DNA of 64,000 nucleotides from Fagopyrum homotropicum. Taxonomy: Eukaryota > Streptophyta > Magnoliopsida > Caryophyllales > Polygonaceae. The DNA lies in the NCBI GenBank assembly GCA_033239125.1, contig BSWB01000005.1, forward strand, positions 138,628,494-138,692,493, read 5' to 3'. Position 1 is the first letter of the stretch. The number at the start of each line of letters is the position of its first letter. The notes below the pieces were generated by a model. That model ran no database searches, was not told where the DNA came from, and saw only the letters and a program-made list of their open reading frames with translations. A program made the position numbers and the translations under genes. Below are positions 10,286-21,823 of this stretch, in pieces.

Positions 10286-11214
10286 CTAACCCGCTACTAT
10301 CTAGTCAACTCAGATCTAGTGAAACAATAACCTAGTTACAACGTAGAGCATTTCACTGAGTATAACACTTATGATAAACCTATAACGCTTTGTGTTTTTC
10401 TTACTCTCTCAACTGAAATGAAAATAGTAACACCTAAGAGCAAAAAGATTGATTGTAGTGGAGAAAACATTGGTTGTAGCTTGATGCTTATGTTGGTCTC
10501 TTCTTCACAACTTGTTTCTTTTATAGATGTTGTTGTAGGAACGGATTTCTTGGTTATTGAACGTTCCACCGAATCTCCATAAATCTTGGTTGTTGAACTT
10601 TCCACCAAATCTTCACAAATCTTGATTGTTGAAGATTTGAATATGTCCCATAATATCTGCACGCATCTTCAACCAACAGAATCATATCTTGGCCGTTTTA
10701 ATCTAAACAAAACCTGTAATCGAGTTAGTTTGCACTAGAGAGATATGTACATGATGTTTCTCCCTTTTGATAGCCTCTTGGCATTGGGCGTTCTCCGTGA
10801 GTACTGCCTCGTTAACTTCTATCTCACGCTTTAGAACGGCGTTTTGTTTGGCTAAGAGGGCATCACGTTGTTGGCGTTCATGTGGATACCATTGGTACCC
10901 ATAGATGGTCTCTTTGGGCCGTGGTGGATTTGGAGGAGGCAACAACTCCTTGCCCTCAAAATATTCCATCCGTCAGTTGTGTGAATACCACCGGTACCTC
11001 CGGGTGATTTGCTTGAATTTTGGTGGATATGGAGGAGGAAAGCATTCCTCATCCCCATCAAAGGAACCATCATCATCATAGATCATGACGAACGATGAAG
11101 AACAGTTGAAGAACGCTTGAAGACGGATGAAGAACATTGAAGAACTCCGAAGAACAATCAAGAGGGCAAAACTTTTTGTAAAGAAGCTTAGATTTGATCC
11201 CTTCCTCTAATACC
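10286..11214 (-). other. Probable retroelement leader and unidentified ORF with repeated proline motif
   Basis: On the minus strand, 11160-10703 holds frames in which a motif occurs twice: FPPPYPPKFKQITRRYRWYSH and LPPPNPPRPKETIYGYQWYPH, separated by a stop at about 10972. A short charged stretch follows (KREIEVNEAVLTEN). I do not recognise a family. A possible primer-binding site (ttggtattag on the minus strand, near 11212) next to a candidate LTR suggests a retrotransposon 5' leader or gag. 10286-10700 shows nothing assignable. Confidence 0.3.
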
Positions 11215-11945
11215 AATTTGATGTATCCTTGGACACATCAAGGAAGACTGTCAGATCTAGATCAAGCTAAAGCGTCAACTACTCCTTAGTTGAAGTGCGG
11301 ATGCGTTTGAAAGTTTGAATACGGGTTGCCGAAGATTAAAGATGGAGGTGGAAGTTGAGGGGTTGATTCAATCTAGATTAATCGATCAAGTCTTGAAGTG
11401 AAGCGGTTGATTGAGTTTATTCTTGAAGAACCCTCGAATATGGATGAATTTGGATTGAAGATCCAAAGAAGAAATTGAGCATGAAGATTTGATGCCCACA
11501 ATCAAGAATGAAAAAATACTCTCAAATATACTTGATTAAAATTGAACATGTTTTACAAATGAGTCAGTCATCCCCTTATATAAAGGATGTAGTCAAACCA
11601 AGAGTCGAACATTAAATAACGGAAATAAAGTCAAAATTAAAGTTCCAAAAATGGAAAACCTAAAAATATGAAAGGTTGGAATTTAAGTTCGAAATTAAGT
11701 TTCCGATTTAAATTCCAAAATGAAAAGTTTATTCTTAACTTCGAAAATTAAGTTCCGGAAATAAAGTATCGGAATTAATGTTTTGAAAATAAAAAGACTT
11801 ATTATTACAAATGTGAAATGCGGAATATGTGCCGAAACGTTGACATCTTCATGTCATGACGTAGTGAAGACAAGACATCCCGCTAGACGGGCCAAGAGGC
11901 GCGGAGTCACTAATGTCATTGGCATCCAGGGGCATATCACTAACC
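11215..11945 (-). mobile_element. Candidate LTR, family unknown
   Basis: Begins at a tgatgtatcc/ggacacatca inverted pair next to a tRNA-Met-like primer-binding site and contains a TATA-type motif (ttatataaagg, about 11577). The right border, and whether an LTR partner exists, could not be established. Confidence 0.3.
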
Positions 11946-12761
11946 ATTCTTATTAAGCCATTCACTTAAGAAGATATGAATACAAAATATAGATATAATT
12001 ATTTTTTGCAAAATCTAAAACAACTCATATATATAATTTAACAAACCAAGAAATAAACATAAGCGTACAATTGTGTGTGTCAAAGTGAAGAACCCCATCA
12101 TACCTTAGCTCCAATGATAGCAGATTCAACAGATGCTAAAACGCAAGCTTCTCCTACTCTCTTCAAATCATCATGTTTGGAGTCCCATGAAAATCAACCA
12201 TCAAGAAGGAAAAAACGAAAATAATCAAAGTTCAGTGGGGCAATTAGGATGGAAAAAGAGAAAAATAGGGTTTAGGTACGGTTTGAACCATAATTTCAAT
12301 ATAATTCAGTAAACGAACCTACGTGACCCAGAGAGGACTGAGAAGAGCCATAAGGGATTCAAGGAACCAACAAACCTGCGTGACAATAGAAGTATAGAAG
12401 AACTCACTCTCATATAAAATCATAATTGAAGAGAGGATTGTGGAAGTGAAAGAAAGAAATAAACTTGCTTACCTGCGTGACTCACTTATCAAACAGCGTC
12501 GCCGGAATAGAGAAGAGAGGATTGAGTACCGCATGTTCGTTGTTGCTGGAGTCATTGGTGGAGTTCTTGAGACATGGGAAGCAAATTTGTCACTTAGGCT
12601 GAGTAGCGAAGCGAATGCAAGCGGGGAGGGGAGTTGCAAACCAGTTTTTTTCCTTTCCACTCCAAAAAGGCAAAAACGCAACCTAATCATATTAATCAAG
12701 TTTTCATTTCCATCTAAATATATTCAAACACAAATGCGTAGCAAGTTTATTTTATTAATAT
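11946..12761. other. Intergenic sequence
   Basis: AT-rich, with no recognised gene. An open frame at 12440-12766 resembles no family I know. 12706-12756 is related to 7792-7841. 12757-12761 (aatat) is the left target duplication of the copia element that follows. Confidence 0.4.
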
Positions 12762-12882
12762 TGTGAGAATATGAATAAATTCCCCGTAGGGTTTCCATTG
12801 ACTGATGGATATATTTATAATAAACGTATTTATAATATTTACGTAGGACATCCTCTATTTTACATAATTACATATTCTATCA
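12762..12882 (-). repeat. Left (3') LTR of the copia element
   Basis: 121 bp, TG...CA, near-identical to 17288-17408. Preceded by aatat. Confidence 0.93.
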
Positions 12883-12944
12883 TACCCTCGCAGTCGAAAC
12901 TGGAGGAGGCATTACAGTAGACTGGATCTAAAGTCTAAGAACAA

Positions 12945-15900
12945 TTGTCGAGGAAGTCCCTTTGTAAAAATATCTGCATACTGAAAAGCCGATGGTACGT
13001 GAAGAACTCGAACGTGACCACGTGCAACCTTATCTCGGACGAAATGAATATCAATCTCAATATGCTTAGTCCGCTGGTGTTGAACCGGATTGCTGGCAAG
13101 ATAGGTAGCAGATATGTTGTCGGTGTAGACAATGGAGGCCTCGGCAAGTGGGCAATGAAGCTCTAGTAAAAGGTTGCGAAGCCAAGAGCATTCAGAAACA
13201 GTGTTGGCAACTCCTCTATATTCTGCCTCTGCACTGGAACGAGAGACTACAGATTGTCGCTTGGCAGACCATGAGATTAGAGTGTCGTTGAAAAAGACAC
13301 AGTAACCTCAGGACAACCGGCCCAATCTACATCTGTGTAGGCAATGAGGTCAGAGTGTGGTGAGGGAGAAATTTTAATACCCAACGAAGAAGATCCTGCT
13401 ATGTAGCAAATGATACGCTTAAAGGCAGCGAAGTGAGCCTCTCTGGGATCATGCATAAACAGACAGACTTGTTGAACTGAATAGCTGATGTCAGGACGAG
13501 TGAAAGTTAAGTACTGAAGAGCCCCAGCTAAGCTCCTGTAGAGGGTCGGGTCACTGATAGCCGGAGAAGAGGAGGCACTTAACTTGACAGATGTCTCAGC
13601 AGGTGTTGCAGATGGTTTGCAGTTGGTCATTTTGGCTCTTTCAACAATTTCACGAGCATATTTGTCTTGTGAAAGGAATAGTCCTGACGAAGTACGGCGA
13701 ACGGATATGCCCAGAAAGTACGATAGAGGACCTAGATCGTTAAGGGCAAATTCCCTGCCCAGGTTCCCTATGAGCTGCGTGCGTAAGTTGTCTGAGGAGG
13801 CTGTAAGAATGATATCATCTACATATAGAAGCAGATAAGCAATATCAGAACCTTGGCGATAAATAAAAAAAGATGAGTCGCTCTTACTGCCAACAAAACC
13901 AATGTGACTGAGGAATCCAACAAATCGTTAAAACCAAGCGCGAGGAGCCTGTTTGAGACCGTAGAGAGATTTCTACAGTAGGCAAACATGGTTGGGATTT
14001 TTCGGATCACGGAAACCTGGAGGTTGGAACATATAAACTGTTTCATTCAGTTGCCCGTGGAGGAAAGCGTTCTGAACATCGAGCTGATGAATAGACCAAG
14101 AACGAGACACGGCAATGTGTAAGACCATCCGGATAGTCGTTGGTTTCACAACTGGACTAAAAGTTTCATCACAATCAACTCCAATTTGCTGAGAACATCC
14201 ATTAGCCACTAGGCAGGCTTTGTATCGCTCAAGGGAACCATCAGACCTGTATTTGTGTCTAAATATCCACATGCAACGCACAATGTTAACATCATTAGGA
14301 CGAGGAACCAGAACCCAAGTCTTGTTCCGCATAAGGGCTCGATATTTGTCGAGCTTGGCGGCGTCCCAATACGGATCCTGAAGAGCTACATTGTGGGATT
14401 TGAGAATTGGCGAAATGGAATGAGGTAGAGGGGCGGTGGTGACCGATAAATCAAATATCGGTTTTGGTTTGACGATGCCGGATTGACTCCGGGTTTGGGG
14501 TCTAGTCGGAATGTGGGTTGCGGGATTTATAGGCAGATGTGTTAGGGAAATGGAGGCCAGTAATTGATGTGGGAATGTGGACTGAGGTGGGCTGCTGACG
14601 GGGACTGGTGGGTCTGAGGCAGCAGGGCCTGGAGAAAGTGTTGGGCCAGGAGAAGGTGTTGGGCCTGGGAGATTGTGGCATGGTGAAACAGGCGGATGAG
14701 GAGTGGTTGCTGGGCCAGGAGAAAGGCGAGAAGACTGCTGAGTCGGGACAGGTAACATCTGTTGTGGGCCTGGCACATGCGTTGGGCTAGAAGAAAGCTG
14801 ACGTAGGTAAGCGTGTGTGTATGGAGAAATCTCATCGTCAATTATAGAGTCATATTGATCCGGGGAGACGGTATTCAGGGAAGCAAATGGAAAATTAGAC
14901 TCATCAAAAGTGACATGGCGAGAAAAAATTATTTTATTTGTACCTAGCTCTAGACATTTGTATCCGCGATGATGGGATGGATATCCAAGGAATACACATG
15001 GAGAGGTACGATGTTGGAGTTTATTGGAGATGGTAGCGCTTTGATTGGGATAAAAAAAGGCAACCGAAGACGCGAAGATGACTCGGGAGAGGGGTGGTGT
15101 TGTATAACACTTGGGTGGGGGACAAGTTTTGAATAGTGGTGGAAGGAAGAATGTTGAGGAGATAGCAAGACGTTTCCAAGGCGTGAGGCCAATATGAAAC
15201 GGGAATGGAGGCATGAAAAAGAATGGATCGCATCATGTTATTAATGGTGGGGATAATGCGTTCCGCTTTGCCATTTTGAGGAGAGGTGTGAGGACACGAA
15301 AATCGAAAATTTATGCCATGAGTAGCAAAAAATTTGTGAAAATTCGTATTGTTATACTCACGTCCCATGTCGCATTGAAAGCTTTTAATGTTGATATGAA
15401 ATTGTGTTTGAACATATTTATGAAATTGCACAAAGATATCGAAAACTTGAGACTTAAATTTGATAGGATAAATTCATAAAAAATGAGAGAAATCATCAAG
15501 AAATAAGAGATAATATTTAAAACTTTCTTGACTAGGAAGGGGAGAGGTCCAAATATAACTATGAACAATGTCAAAAGGTGCAAAAGTATTAGAAGAAGAA
15601 CGATCAAACGACAATCTATGATGTTTTCCTAGTTGACAAGCATGACAAAGAGAAGAGGATGACTCCTTTTTGCAATGAAGAAAAGAAGATGAACGCAAAA
15701 AATTAAGCACAGGCGCGCCGGGATGACCTAGACGTGCGTGCTAAACCGCGGAAGACTCGACAAAAAGAGCTTGATGAGGAGGAGTGGGGTTGGTGGTAAC
15801 CGGATAGAGCTCCCCGGAGCTATTACATCTCATGCGAATTGTCCCCGTGTGTAGATCCTTAACAGAAAAACCAAAAGGGTCAAATTCTACGGAAGCAAGG

Positions 15901-16220
15901 TTATCAGTGATAAAACGTCTAACGGATACCAAGTTCTTGACAAGTTTAGGGGCAACAAGGATATTGGTCAATTTAAGAGGTCGGTTATTTGTGGGTAAAG
16001 TAGCGTCTCCAAGACCTGTAGAAGGAATACGCATACCATTTCCAACAATTATCGAATTTAAAGAACCATTATGCGAAAAAGACGAAAGGTTACCGGAATC
16101 ATTCGTCATGTGTGATGTTGCTCCCGTGTCCATGTACCAAAGGTTGTCTGCAGGATTGAGGGACATTGTTGCAAACGCGTGATCAATAGAAGTGGGCTGC
16201 TGAGACATGTCTGAAAGCAT
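12945..16220 (-). pseudogene. Copia pol: protease, integrase, reverse transcriptase, RNase H
   Basis: Reading down from 16220: protease with LWYMDTGATSHMTND; the integrase zinc region and core (CHACQLGKHHRLSF, then HTSPQNGKAERIIPTINNMM); a proline-rich linker; reverse transcriptase (WVLVPRPNDVNIVRCMWIF, then WSIHQLDVQNAFLHGQL); and RNase H starting around 13630 (PTLYRSLAGALQYLTFTRPD) and running to about 12935. Reverse transcriptase breaks near 13970, RNase H breaks near 13300, and other shifts separate protease, integrase and reverse transcriptase. The element is probably no longer autonomous. Confidence 0.88.
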
Positions 16221-16232
16221 CCCCAGATGGGC

Positions 16233-17216
16233 CTATTGATGTTGTTGAAGAGGAGTGGGCCCAAGAAGACCGGCCTGATTGGCTGGATATGGGCAAGGTG
16301 GGGTGTGCCGGCTCATTGCTGGATGTTGATACGGACTGTTTGATTGGGCCGGAAACCAAGCAGGCTGGGAAGGTGCAAGCGGCCCACCAGAAGAAGCAGG
16401 CACGGGATGCCAGCCCAGCTGAGGGTGAAAGGCAAACCTAACGCCGACTGAAGGAGGGGATCGTCCTTTGCCTTTCCGACCTCGATTACGGCTCCGGTTG
16501 GACTGTTCCGGTGCAGAGGATCGACTGGACTGCGGTTTGGAGGGAGGAGCAGTGTTGCCGGCGGTGGTCGTGTTTAGGGCTGCGTTTTGACTGGTGGCGG
16601 TTTGAGTGGCCATTCTCGTTTCTTCAAGTAATAGTTGCGAGCGGGCTTTAGTGAAATTCGGAAGAGGATCCGATTGTTGAATAAAGTTGGCCGCAGCATT
16701 GTACTCAGCAGGTAAGCCTGAGATGAGTTGAAGAACGAGACGATTGTCCGAAACGGCAGATCCGACACCCTTCAATTGATCAGCGAGTGATTTAAGTTGT
16801 TGACAATAAGCAGAGATAGAAGCAAACCCTGATAATTTGCAGTTGGAGAACTCGTGTTCAAGATATACTGCGCGGATGTTCTTGTTATCCTGAAATATGT
16901 TCTGAACTCGAATCCAAGCTTGAAGAGCGGTATCATCCGGATCTAAGATTTGAAGAAGGATGTCCCGTGAGACCGTGTTGTATATCCATTAAAGAACAGT
17001 CGCGTCAACTTGTTACCAGAGCGAATCATCAATGTCAATCGGTTTAGGAACCGTAGCATCGATGTGATCCAAAACGTTATGAGCCTTCGCAGTAACGCGA
17101 AATAAAGTGACCCATGATGCGTAAGGAGTTTCATGGTCAAGGACGAGGGCGATGTTGTTCTTGATGTTGGATATTCCGAGCGCAGAATGGAAGGATGATT
17201 TTTTATCGGCAGCCAT
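16233..17216 (-). pseudogene. Copia gag
   Basis: Starts at Met 17216 (MAADKKSSFHSALGISNIKN), 70 bp inside the right LTR. It continues after frame changes near 17010 with the UBN2-type region (LVLQLISGLPAEYNAAANFI) and a basic stretch (NRSRNRGRKGKGRS). I found no intact CCHC knuckle. The frame is interrupted, so gag is not made intact. Confidence 0.8.
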
Positions 17217-17287
17217 GAGAGGGACTAGGGTTAGCCGGCGGGGAATAAATAATACGTGCGGAAGAAGAGGAAATTAAGTTGATACCA

Positions 17288-17408
17288 TGTGAGAATATGA
17301 ATAAATTTCCCGTAGGGTTTCCATTGACTGATGGATATATTTATAACAAACGTATTTACAATATTTACGTAGTGCATCCTCTATTTTACATAATTACATA
17401 TTCTATCA
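17288..17408 (-). repeat. Right (5') LTR of the copia element
   Basis: 121 bp, TG...CA, followed by aatat. The primer-binding site is immediately internal. Confidence 0.93.
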
Positions 17409-17790
17409 AATATGAAGGTGACAAAATATGACGCACCACCAAGGAATTTCTCGGACATAGAGCAAACATTGGTGTGCACAAGATCTAGAATATTCCTCAG
17501 GTTGAGAAGACCTTATGAAGGTAACTCTATGTTGTTTACCAACTAAACAATCGGCACAAGGGTTAAGAGAGTTACCTTGCACCTTTGGGAGGAGAATAGG
17601 AGATGTCTTCGCACTAGTATGTGAAGACCGTGCTCACTCATGTGCCCGAGCCTTCGGTGTAATAGTTCCATGTCTGCTCCTACGACATTGATTTCTCCTT
17701 TGCAAAGCGAGACCAAGATCGTCAAACTTTGTAGGTGATATGAGGTTGAGGCGCATATCAAAGACATACCTCACCTTCTTTTCCAAAAAA
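17409..17790 (-). pseudogene. Second copia fragment (gag pre-integrase and start of integrase)
   Basis: Minus strand from about 17700: GADMELLHRRLGHMSEHGL, then the zinc-binding part (CADCLVGKQHRVTF), then LDLVHTNVCSMSEKFLGGAS and YFVTFI. The coding sequence ends at the target-site duplication of the neighbouring full-length copia element. Neither LTR is seen, and several frame changes are present. Confidence 0.75.
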
Positions 17791-18017
17791 AATAAATTAA
17801 AAAACTTTTACTAAATTATATTAGATGTTAACTCCATTGTAACTACAACTTTTATTTTAAATAGATAATATCAGTTTATATATATCCGAGTATTTATTAA
17901 ATCAAAATACACTAACTTTCGTTCAAAATATTTTAAAAATAAAATAAAATAAAATATTTATATTAATACATAATATATAAAAGAAATTCAAAATGAAATC
18001 CTGCTGATGACGGCGGT
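17791..18017. other. AT-rich leader of cystatin copy 2
   Basis: From about 17905 it is similar to 3978-4110 upstream of copy 1, and its last part to about 23530-23565 upstream of copy 3. No TATA box can be singled out in such AT-rich sequence. Confidence 0.5.
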
Positions 18018-19645
18018 ATGAGTAGGACCAGGGCAAGTCTACTACTTTATATAGATATCATTCTCACTTTTCAATTTCCGAAACTTTACCTCTACGGTTC
18101 ACCATCACCAACACTTATGGTGCGAATACACCCCTTGGGAGAAGGAACTCGCGACGAATACTCCCCCAACATGGCCGGCGGATCTCATGGTGCTTCCCAG
18201 AATTCTGCCGATTCCGACGATCTCGGCCGCTTCGCCGTCGATGAGCACAACAAGAAACAGGTCCCTTGTTGGCTTTTGATTTCTTAACTTGTTTCTGCTA
18301 CGAAACTAGGACTCTTTCGATTTTGATTTTCACATAGGGGTTTCAAGGTATTTAGTCAGCAACCTAGATCTGTAATATATAGGTAGGGTTTCATTTCATC
18401 TGTGCTTTGTCTATTTCCCTCCCCTTTTGCTCTTTGGCTGTTTGATTTCACTTTCAGTAACAATTTTGGAACCTGTCACTCTTTCCATTAGAATGGATGT
18501 AAAGAAATCAGTTTCCATTAGCCTGACTTGTGGGTTTTTGTGGTGTATTTATCATCGATCATTCAGAAGTCTCTCTCCGCTCAATTCAATGTACTTTGTG
18601 ATACATTGCGAGATCTCACTATTGAGGACATCGAAGCTGACAAGAATGTGTGGGTCAAACCATGGATGGATTTCAAACAACTCGAGGAGTTAATGGGCGT
18701 AGGTGATGCTCCTAACATCACCAACTCAGATCTTGGTGCATGGAGAGGTATAAAGAATCCATGTTTACACTGATATTTCTTATTTCTTTGGACTTGTTGA
18801 GGCTTATCATAGAATGTTGTAAGATTGTATAATTGGATGCAGGGTAGCTTCTGTTTTGGCTCGTCAGTGAGCATTGCCTCAATCTGTAGGTCTAGCTCAA
18901 AGCATTTTTACTTATTCAAACACAATAATTCTGTAGGCTAGTATATGGATTTTCTTTTGACCTCACTCTTCTCCTTTAGAAAATAATATATGTATACCTG
19001 TTGATGGGTGTTTAATCATAAGTATATATAAAAAGAATGTTTGGGTGCTTATTCAGTTGTTCTATGCATCTCCTTCTGTTTAGAGATTCAGTGACTTCGT
19101 ATACTGTGTGACTTGATCTTCTTAGTCGTAGAGGTGAATTTTATTGGAACTGGAAAGGCAGGAGGTTGTGGTATGATTGAGATTTGTCTGCTGTTATTCA
19201 CTCTATCTTTTGTAGTTGCATCTTTTGGAGAGTTGTGGGATGATGCTGTAACTCTTTTTAATGCAAACAGGAGATCATCCTTCAGGGTGGCAGGATGTTG
19301 CCGTTCACGATCCTGAGGTGCAGAATGCGGCAGTCTATGCTCTCGAGCGGATCCAGGAACAATGCGACGCCATTGAACTGTTTGAACTTGAAGAAGTTGT
19401 TGATGCCAAGGCTGAGGTTTGCTCCTTCTATGTCTCTAATTTAAGATGCTCGGCTATCTTCCTTGCAGCGCGAGCTGTACAATTTTATGAACTTCCGGAT
19501 GCTTGTTTCATGCCAGGGTGGGAAGGAATCAGCAAAGTTCAATATGGCGCTGAAGGTGAAGTGGGGAAGCGATACGGGGAAGTTCATTGTTGAAGTATAC
19601 AACTTGGGTGACGGTCACTTTGCTCTTGGTAAGTTTTTTTCGTAA
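18018..19645 (+). CDS. Phytocystatin-like paralogue 2, inhibitory motifs lost
   Basis: Exons 18018-18260, 18567-18747, 19271-19416 and 19517-19645, all with GT/AG junctions, joined into an open frame of 232 residues. It is near-identical to paralogue 1 from the GRFAVDEHNKK signature onward. The QxVxG loop is deleted in frame (NVLCDTLRDLT in its place) and SNSL is CDAI; KPW is kept. A 2-bp deletion in the leader shifts the signal-peptide region into another frame (DIILTFQFPKLYLYG). The frame is restored by a 20-bp insertion shared with paralogue 1, giving MVRIHPL. Secretion is therefore doubtful unless translation starts elsewhere. It may be a decaying duplicate or an altered protein; expression would decide. 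Confidence 0.62.
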
Positions 19646-19851
19646 GATTTGAAGGCCTCTGAAGTCTGAAATTCTGAATGATGCTCCAGAGCACTAAATC
19701 CTGCTTTAATAGAAGCAGAGAAACTGCTTTCAACATTTGCAGCAACATTTGCTGCTGTCGAACTTGTAATGAACGGTGTGCTTCCTTTTGTTGTGGGTTG
19801 CCTTTTTCATTGCTTATTGCCGTATTGTTTTGCCAGAAACTGTCGTCCACT

Positions 19852-19937
19852 GTGAGTGCTTAAGCATAGTCTGATGTTAAGTATGGGAACCAAATCAAAA
19901 TGAAGTTCTAATATATTGGGCGAAGAAATAGTTAGGT
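19852..19937 (-). pseudogene. NC2-alpha intron 3 scrap after cystatin copy 2
   Basis: Same scrap and same 27-base internal deletion as at 5957-5995, so it was present before the two blocks separated. The empty target site agttaggt (19930-19937) of the copy-1 MITE lies at its end. Confidence 0.7.
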
Positions 19938-20785
19938 TGATATCATCCGCCTCATAACGAAAAATTATAGGAAACGGCACACGAGGAGTAAAATAAATAA
20001 TATATTATTTTAAAAATAATGAAATATAGAATTCCTATACCATAATGAAATATTTGGAAAAAAAAAATCAATGATATATGAGTATATAAAAATATTAATG
20101 TGATAACAAAATAACCTCAATGATATATGAGTATATAAAAATATTAACATGATAACAAAATAACTGAAACAAAAGGTTAGAAACAAACATTTACGGTCTT
20201 ACAAAATATTGAAATAAACATATTTAGGCTTATAATCTGAAATATATATACTTAGTATCAAAAGTGAATAATGAACCATTCATTTTACAATTCAACAACA
20301 ACCGAACAACATGATCAACCAAAGAAAACAATAATAAATATTTATAATTATAAAAAGCGAAAGAATTAGAATAACACACTCAACAAAGAAAGATGACACA
20401 ATAAATTAGTAATCAAAGATTCAAAGTTAATTTATGAAATCATAAGAAAAATGGAGACAAGAGCCGGCCAACGACATTTCAACATTAGAGCCAAAGAAGA
20501 AGATTGGTGTCCTACTTCCGACAACCATAATCTCGCAGGTGGCCATGTTTCTTTCTAGCCTTAAACAAATAAGGTAAACTTTCGTTGACCGTGTCATGAC
20601 CGGACACAATCCGCGTCCTCACCGTGTCCTAGACGTGTCCTACCTCGGAAACGTGTCTTGACCGTATCCGGTCATATTTGACCGTGTCCGAGCCGTGTCC
20701 TATTGTGTCCCCGTGTCCGATACGGCAGGACACGGGACACGCCGTCTTCTAGAAGTGTTCGTACATCATAGCTTTGTCTCAATAA
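19938..20785. other. AT-rich sequence ending in a CCGTGTCC-rich array
   Basis: 19938-20575 has no gene; a 26-bp phrase (beginning caatgatatatgag) recurs at about 20068 and 20113. 20580-20740 contains many diverged CCGTGTCC/GGACACG units followed by gtgttcgtacatcatag, which recalls a hAT subterminal region and terminus. The opposite terminus was not found. Confidence 0.4.
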
Positions 20786-20860
20786 GTAGTAATTTTAAAA
20801 TAAATAATTTAACAAATTTGTTGTCTAACTGTCCATGAGTGTCACACCGAGGTAATTTAA

Positions 20861-21356
20861 TAAATAATTAAAAAAATTATAATGCTTCCCTTATGTTTTT
20901 TTTATATTTAAAAAAGAAAAAATAATTCAAAATAATTCCAACTATCAACCAAAAATAATGTCAACTTTAAAAATTAATGTGAGCGATACAAACTATCAAC
21001 ATATTTATAAAAAATAATATATCTTGTTTTCCGACAAAAATCCTAGATAACGTGGCAAACGGAATCTTAAATGTCACGAAGAAATATATAAACTTTGTAT
21101 TGTATCAATAAGTTTATAGATAAAATAATTTTATACTACGTAAACTATTTTTTAATAGAATGAAAGCTTATAATACATAAAATAAATTTATACTACATAA
21201 ACTATTTTTTTTTATAGTTTAGTGTTATTATAAACATCATATATATTACTAATATTTATTTATAATATTTTAATTAAAACATAAATAAATATAACTAAAA
21301 ATAAAATAAAATTTATGCTAAAACATTTCAGAAATAGGGTGTTGTTCAAGTAAGGC
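20861..21356. other. AT-rich intergenic sequence
   Basis: No supported gene, RNA or clear repeat. Confidence 0.4.
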
Positions 21357-21429
21357 ACATTATTCCGGTACGGCCGTACGGCCGACACGTGTCCCGAAAA
21401 AATTTTTTTAATTTTTTTTAAAAAAAACG

Positions 21430-21823
21430 AGTGAAAGTAATAGTTCAAAACTTATTATGGAATAGTTCATAACTTATAAAAGGATAGTTCATGAATTATA
21501 ATCGAATAGTTCATAGTGCAAAATTTATAAAGGAATGAAAATAATAGTTCAAAACTTATTAAGGAATAGTTCATAACTTCTAAAAAGATAGTTCATAAAT
21601 TATAATAGAATAGTTCATAGTGCAAAATTTATAAAGGAGTGAAAGTAATAGTTCAAAACTTATTATGAGATAGTTCATGAATTATAATATAATAGTTTAT
21701 GAATTATAATAGAATAGTTCAAAGTGCAAAATTTATAAAGGAGCGAAAGTAATATTTCAAAACTTATTATGGGATAGTTCATAAATTATAATAGAATAGT
21801 TCATGGATTGTATTACAAATTAA
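21430..21823. repeat. Tandem array of atagttcat-type units
   Basis: Units of about 90-110 bp combine aatagttcataa, aattataatagaatagttc, tgcaaaatttataaagga and gaaagtaatagttcaaaac, repeated about four times with small changes. Array sequence continues after the MULE at 22860-22925. Confidence 0.8.

Larger units (their letters stand above)
12762..17408 (-). mobile_element. Near-complete Ty1/copia retrotransposon with 121-bp LTRs
   Basis: Both LTRs are 121 bp (12762-12882 and 17288-17408), begin TGTGAGAATATG and end TATTCTATCA. They are flanked by a perfect 5-bp target duplication, aatat (12757-12761 and 17409-17413). Inside the right LTR a primer-binding site (tggtatcaactt on the minus strand, from 17287) resembles initiator-Met tRNA. 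Inside the left LTR a purine tract (gcgaggg on the minus strand) follows 12882. Gag, protease, integrase, reverse transcriptase and RNase H occur in copia order on the minus strand. The LTRs differ at only a handful of positions, so insertion is fairly recent, but the coding region has frameshifts. Confidence 0.95.
17905..20860. repeat. Segmental duplication block, copy 2
   Basis: Sister of 3975-7215. The cystatin part is near-identical throughout, introns included. It lacks the MITE and CACTA insertions of copy 1 and instead carries AT-rich sequence and a CCGTGTCC-rich stretch (20580-20785). Confidence 0.85.

Noticed and set aside
12440..12766. 108-codon frame starting MEVKERNKLAYLRDSL
   Set aside because: No family resemblance; it ends at the copia target site and overlaps an antisense frame of similar quality.
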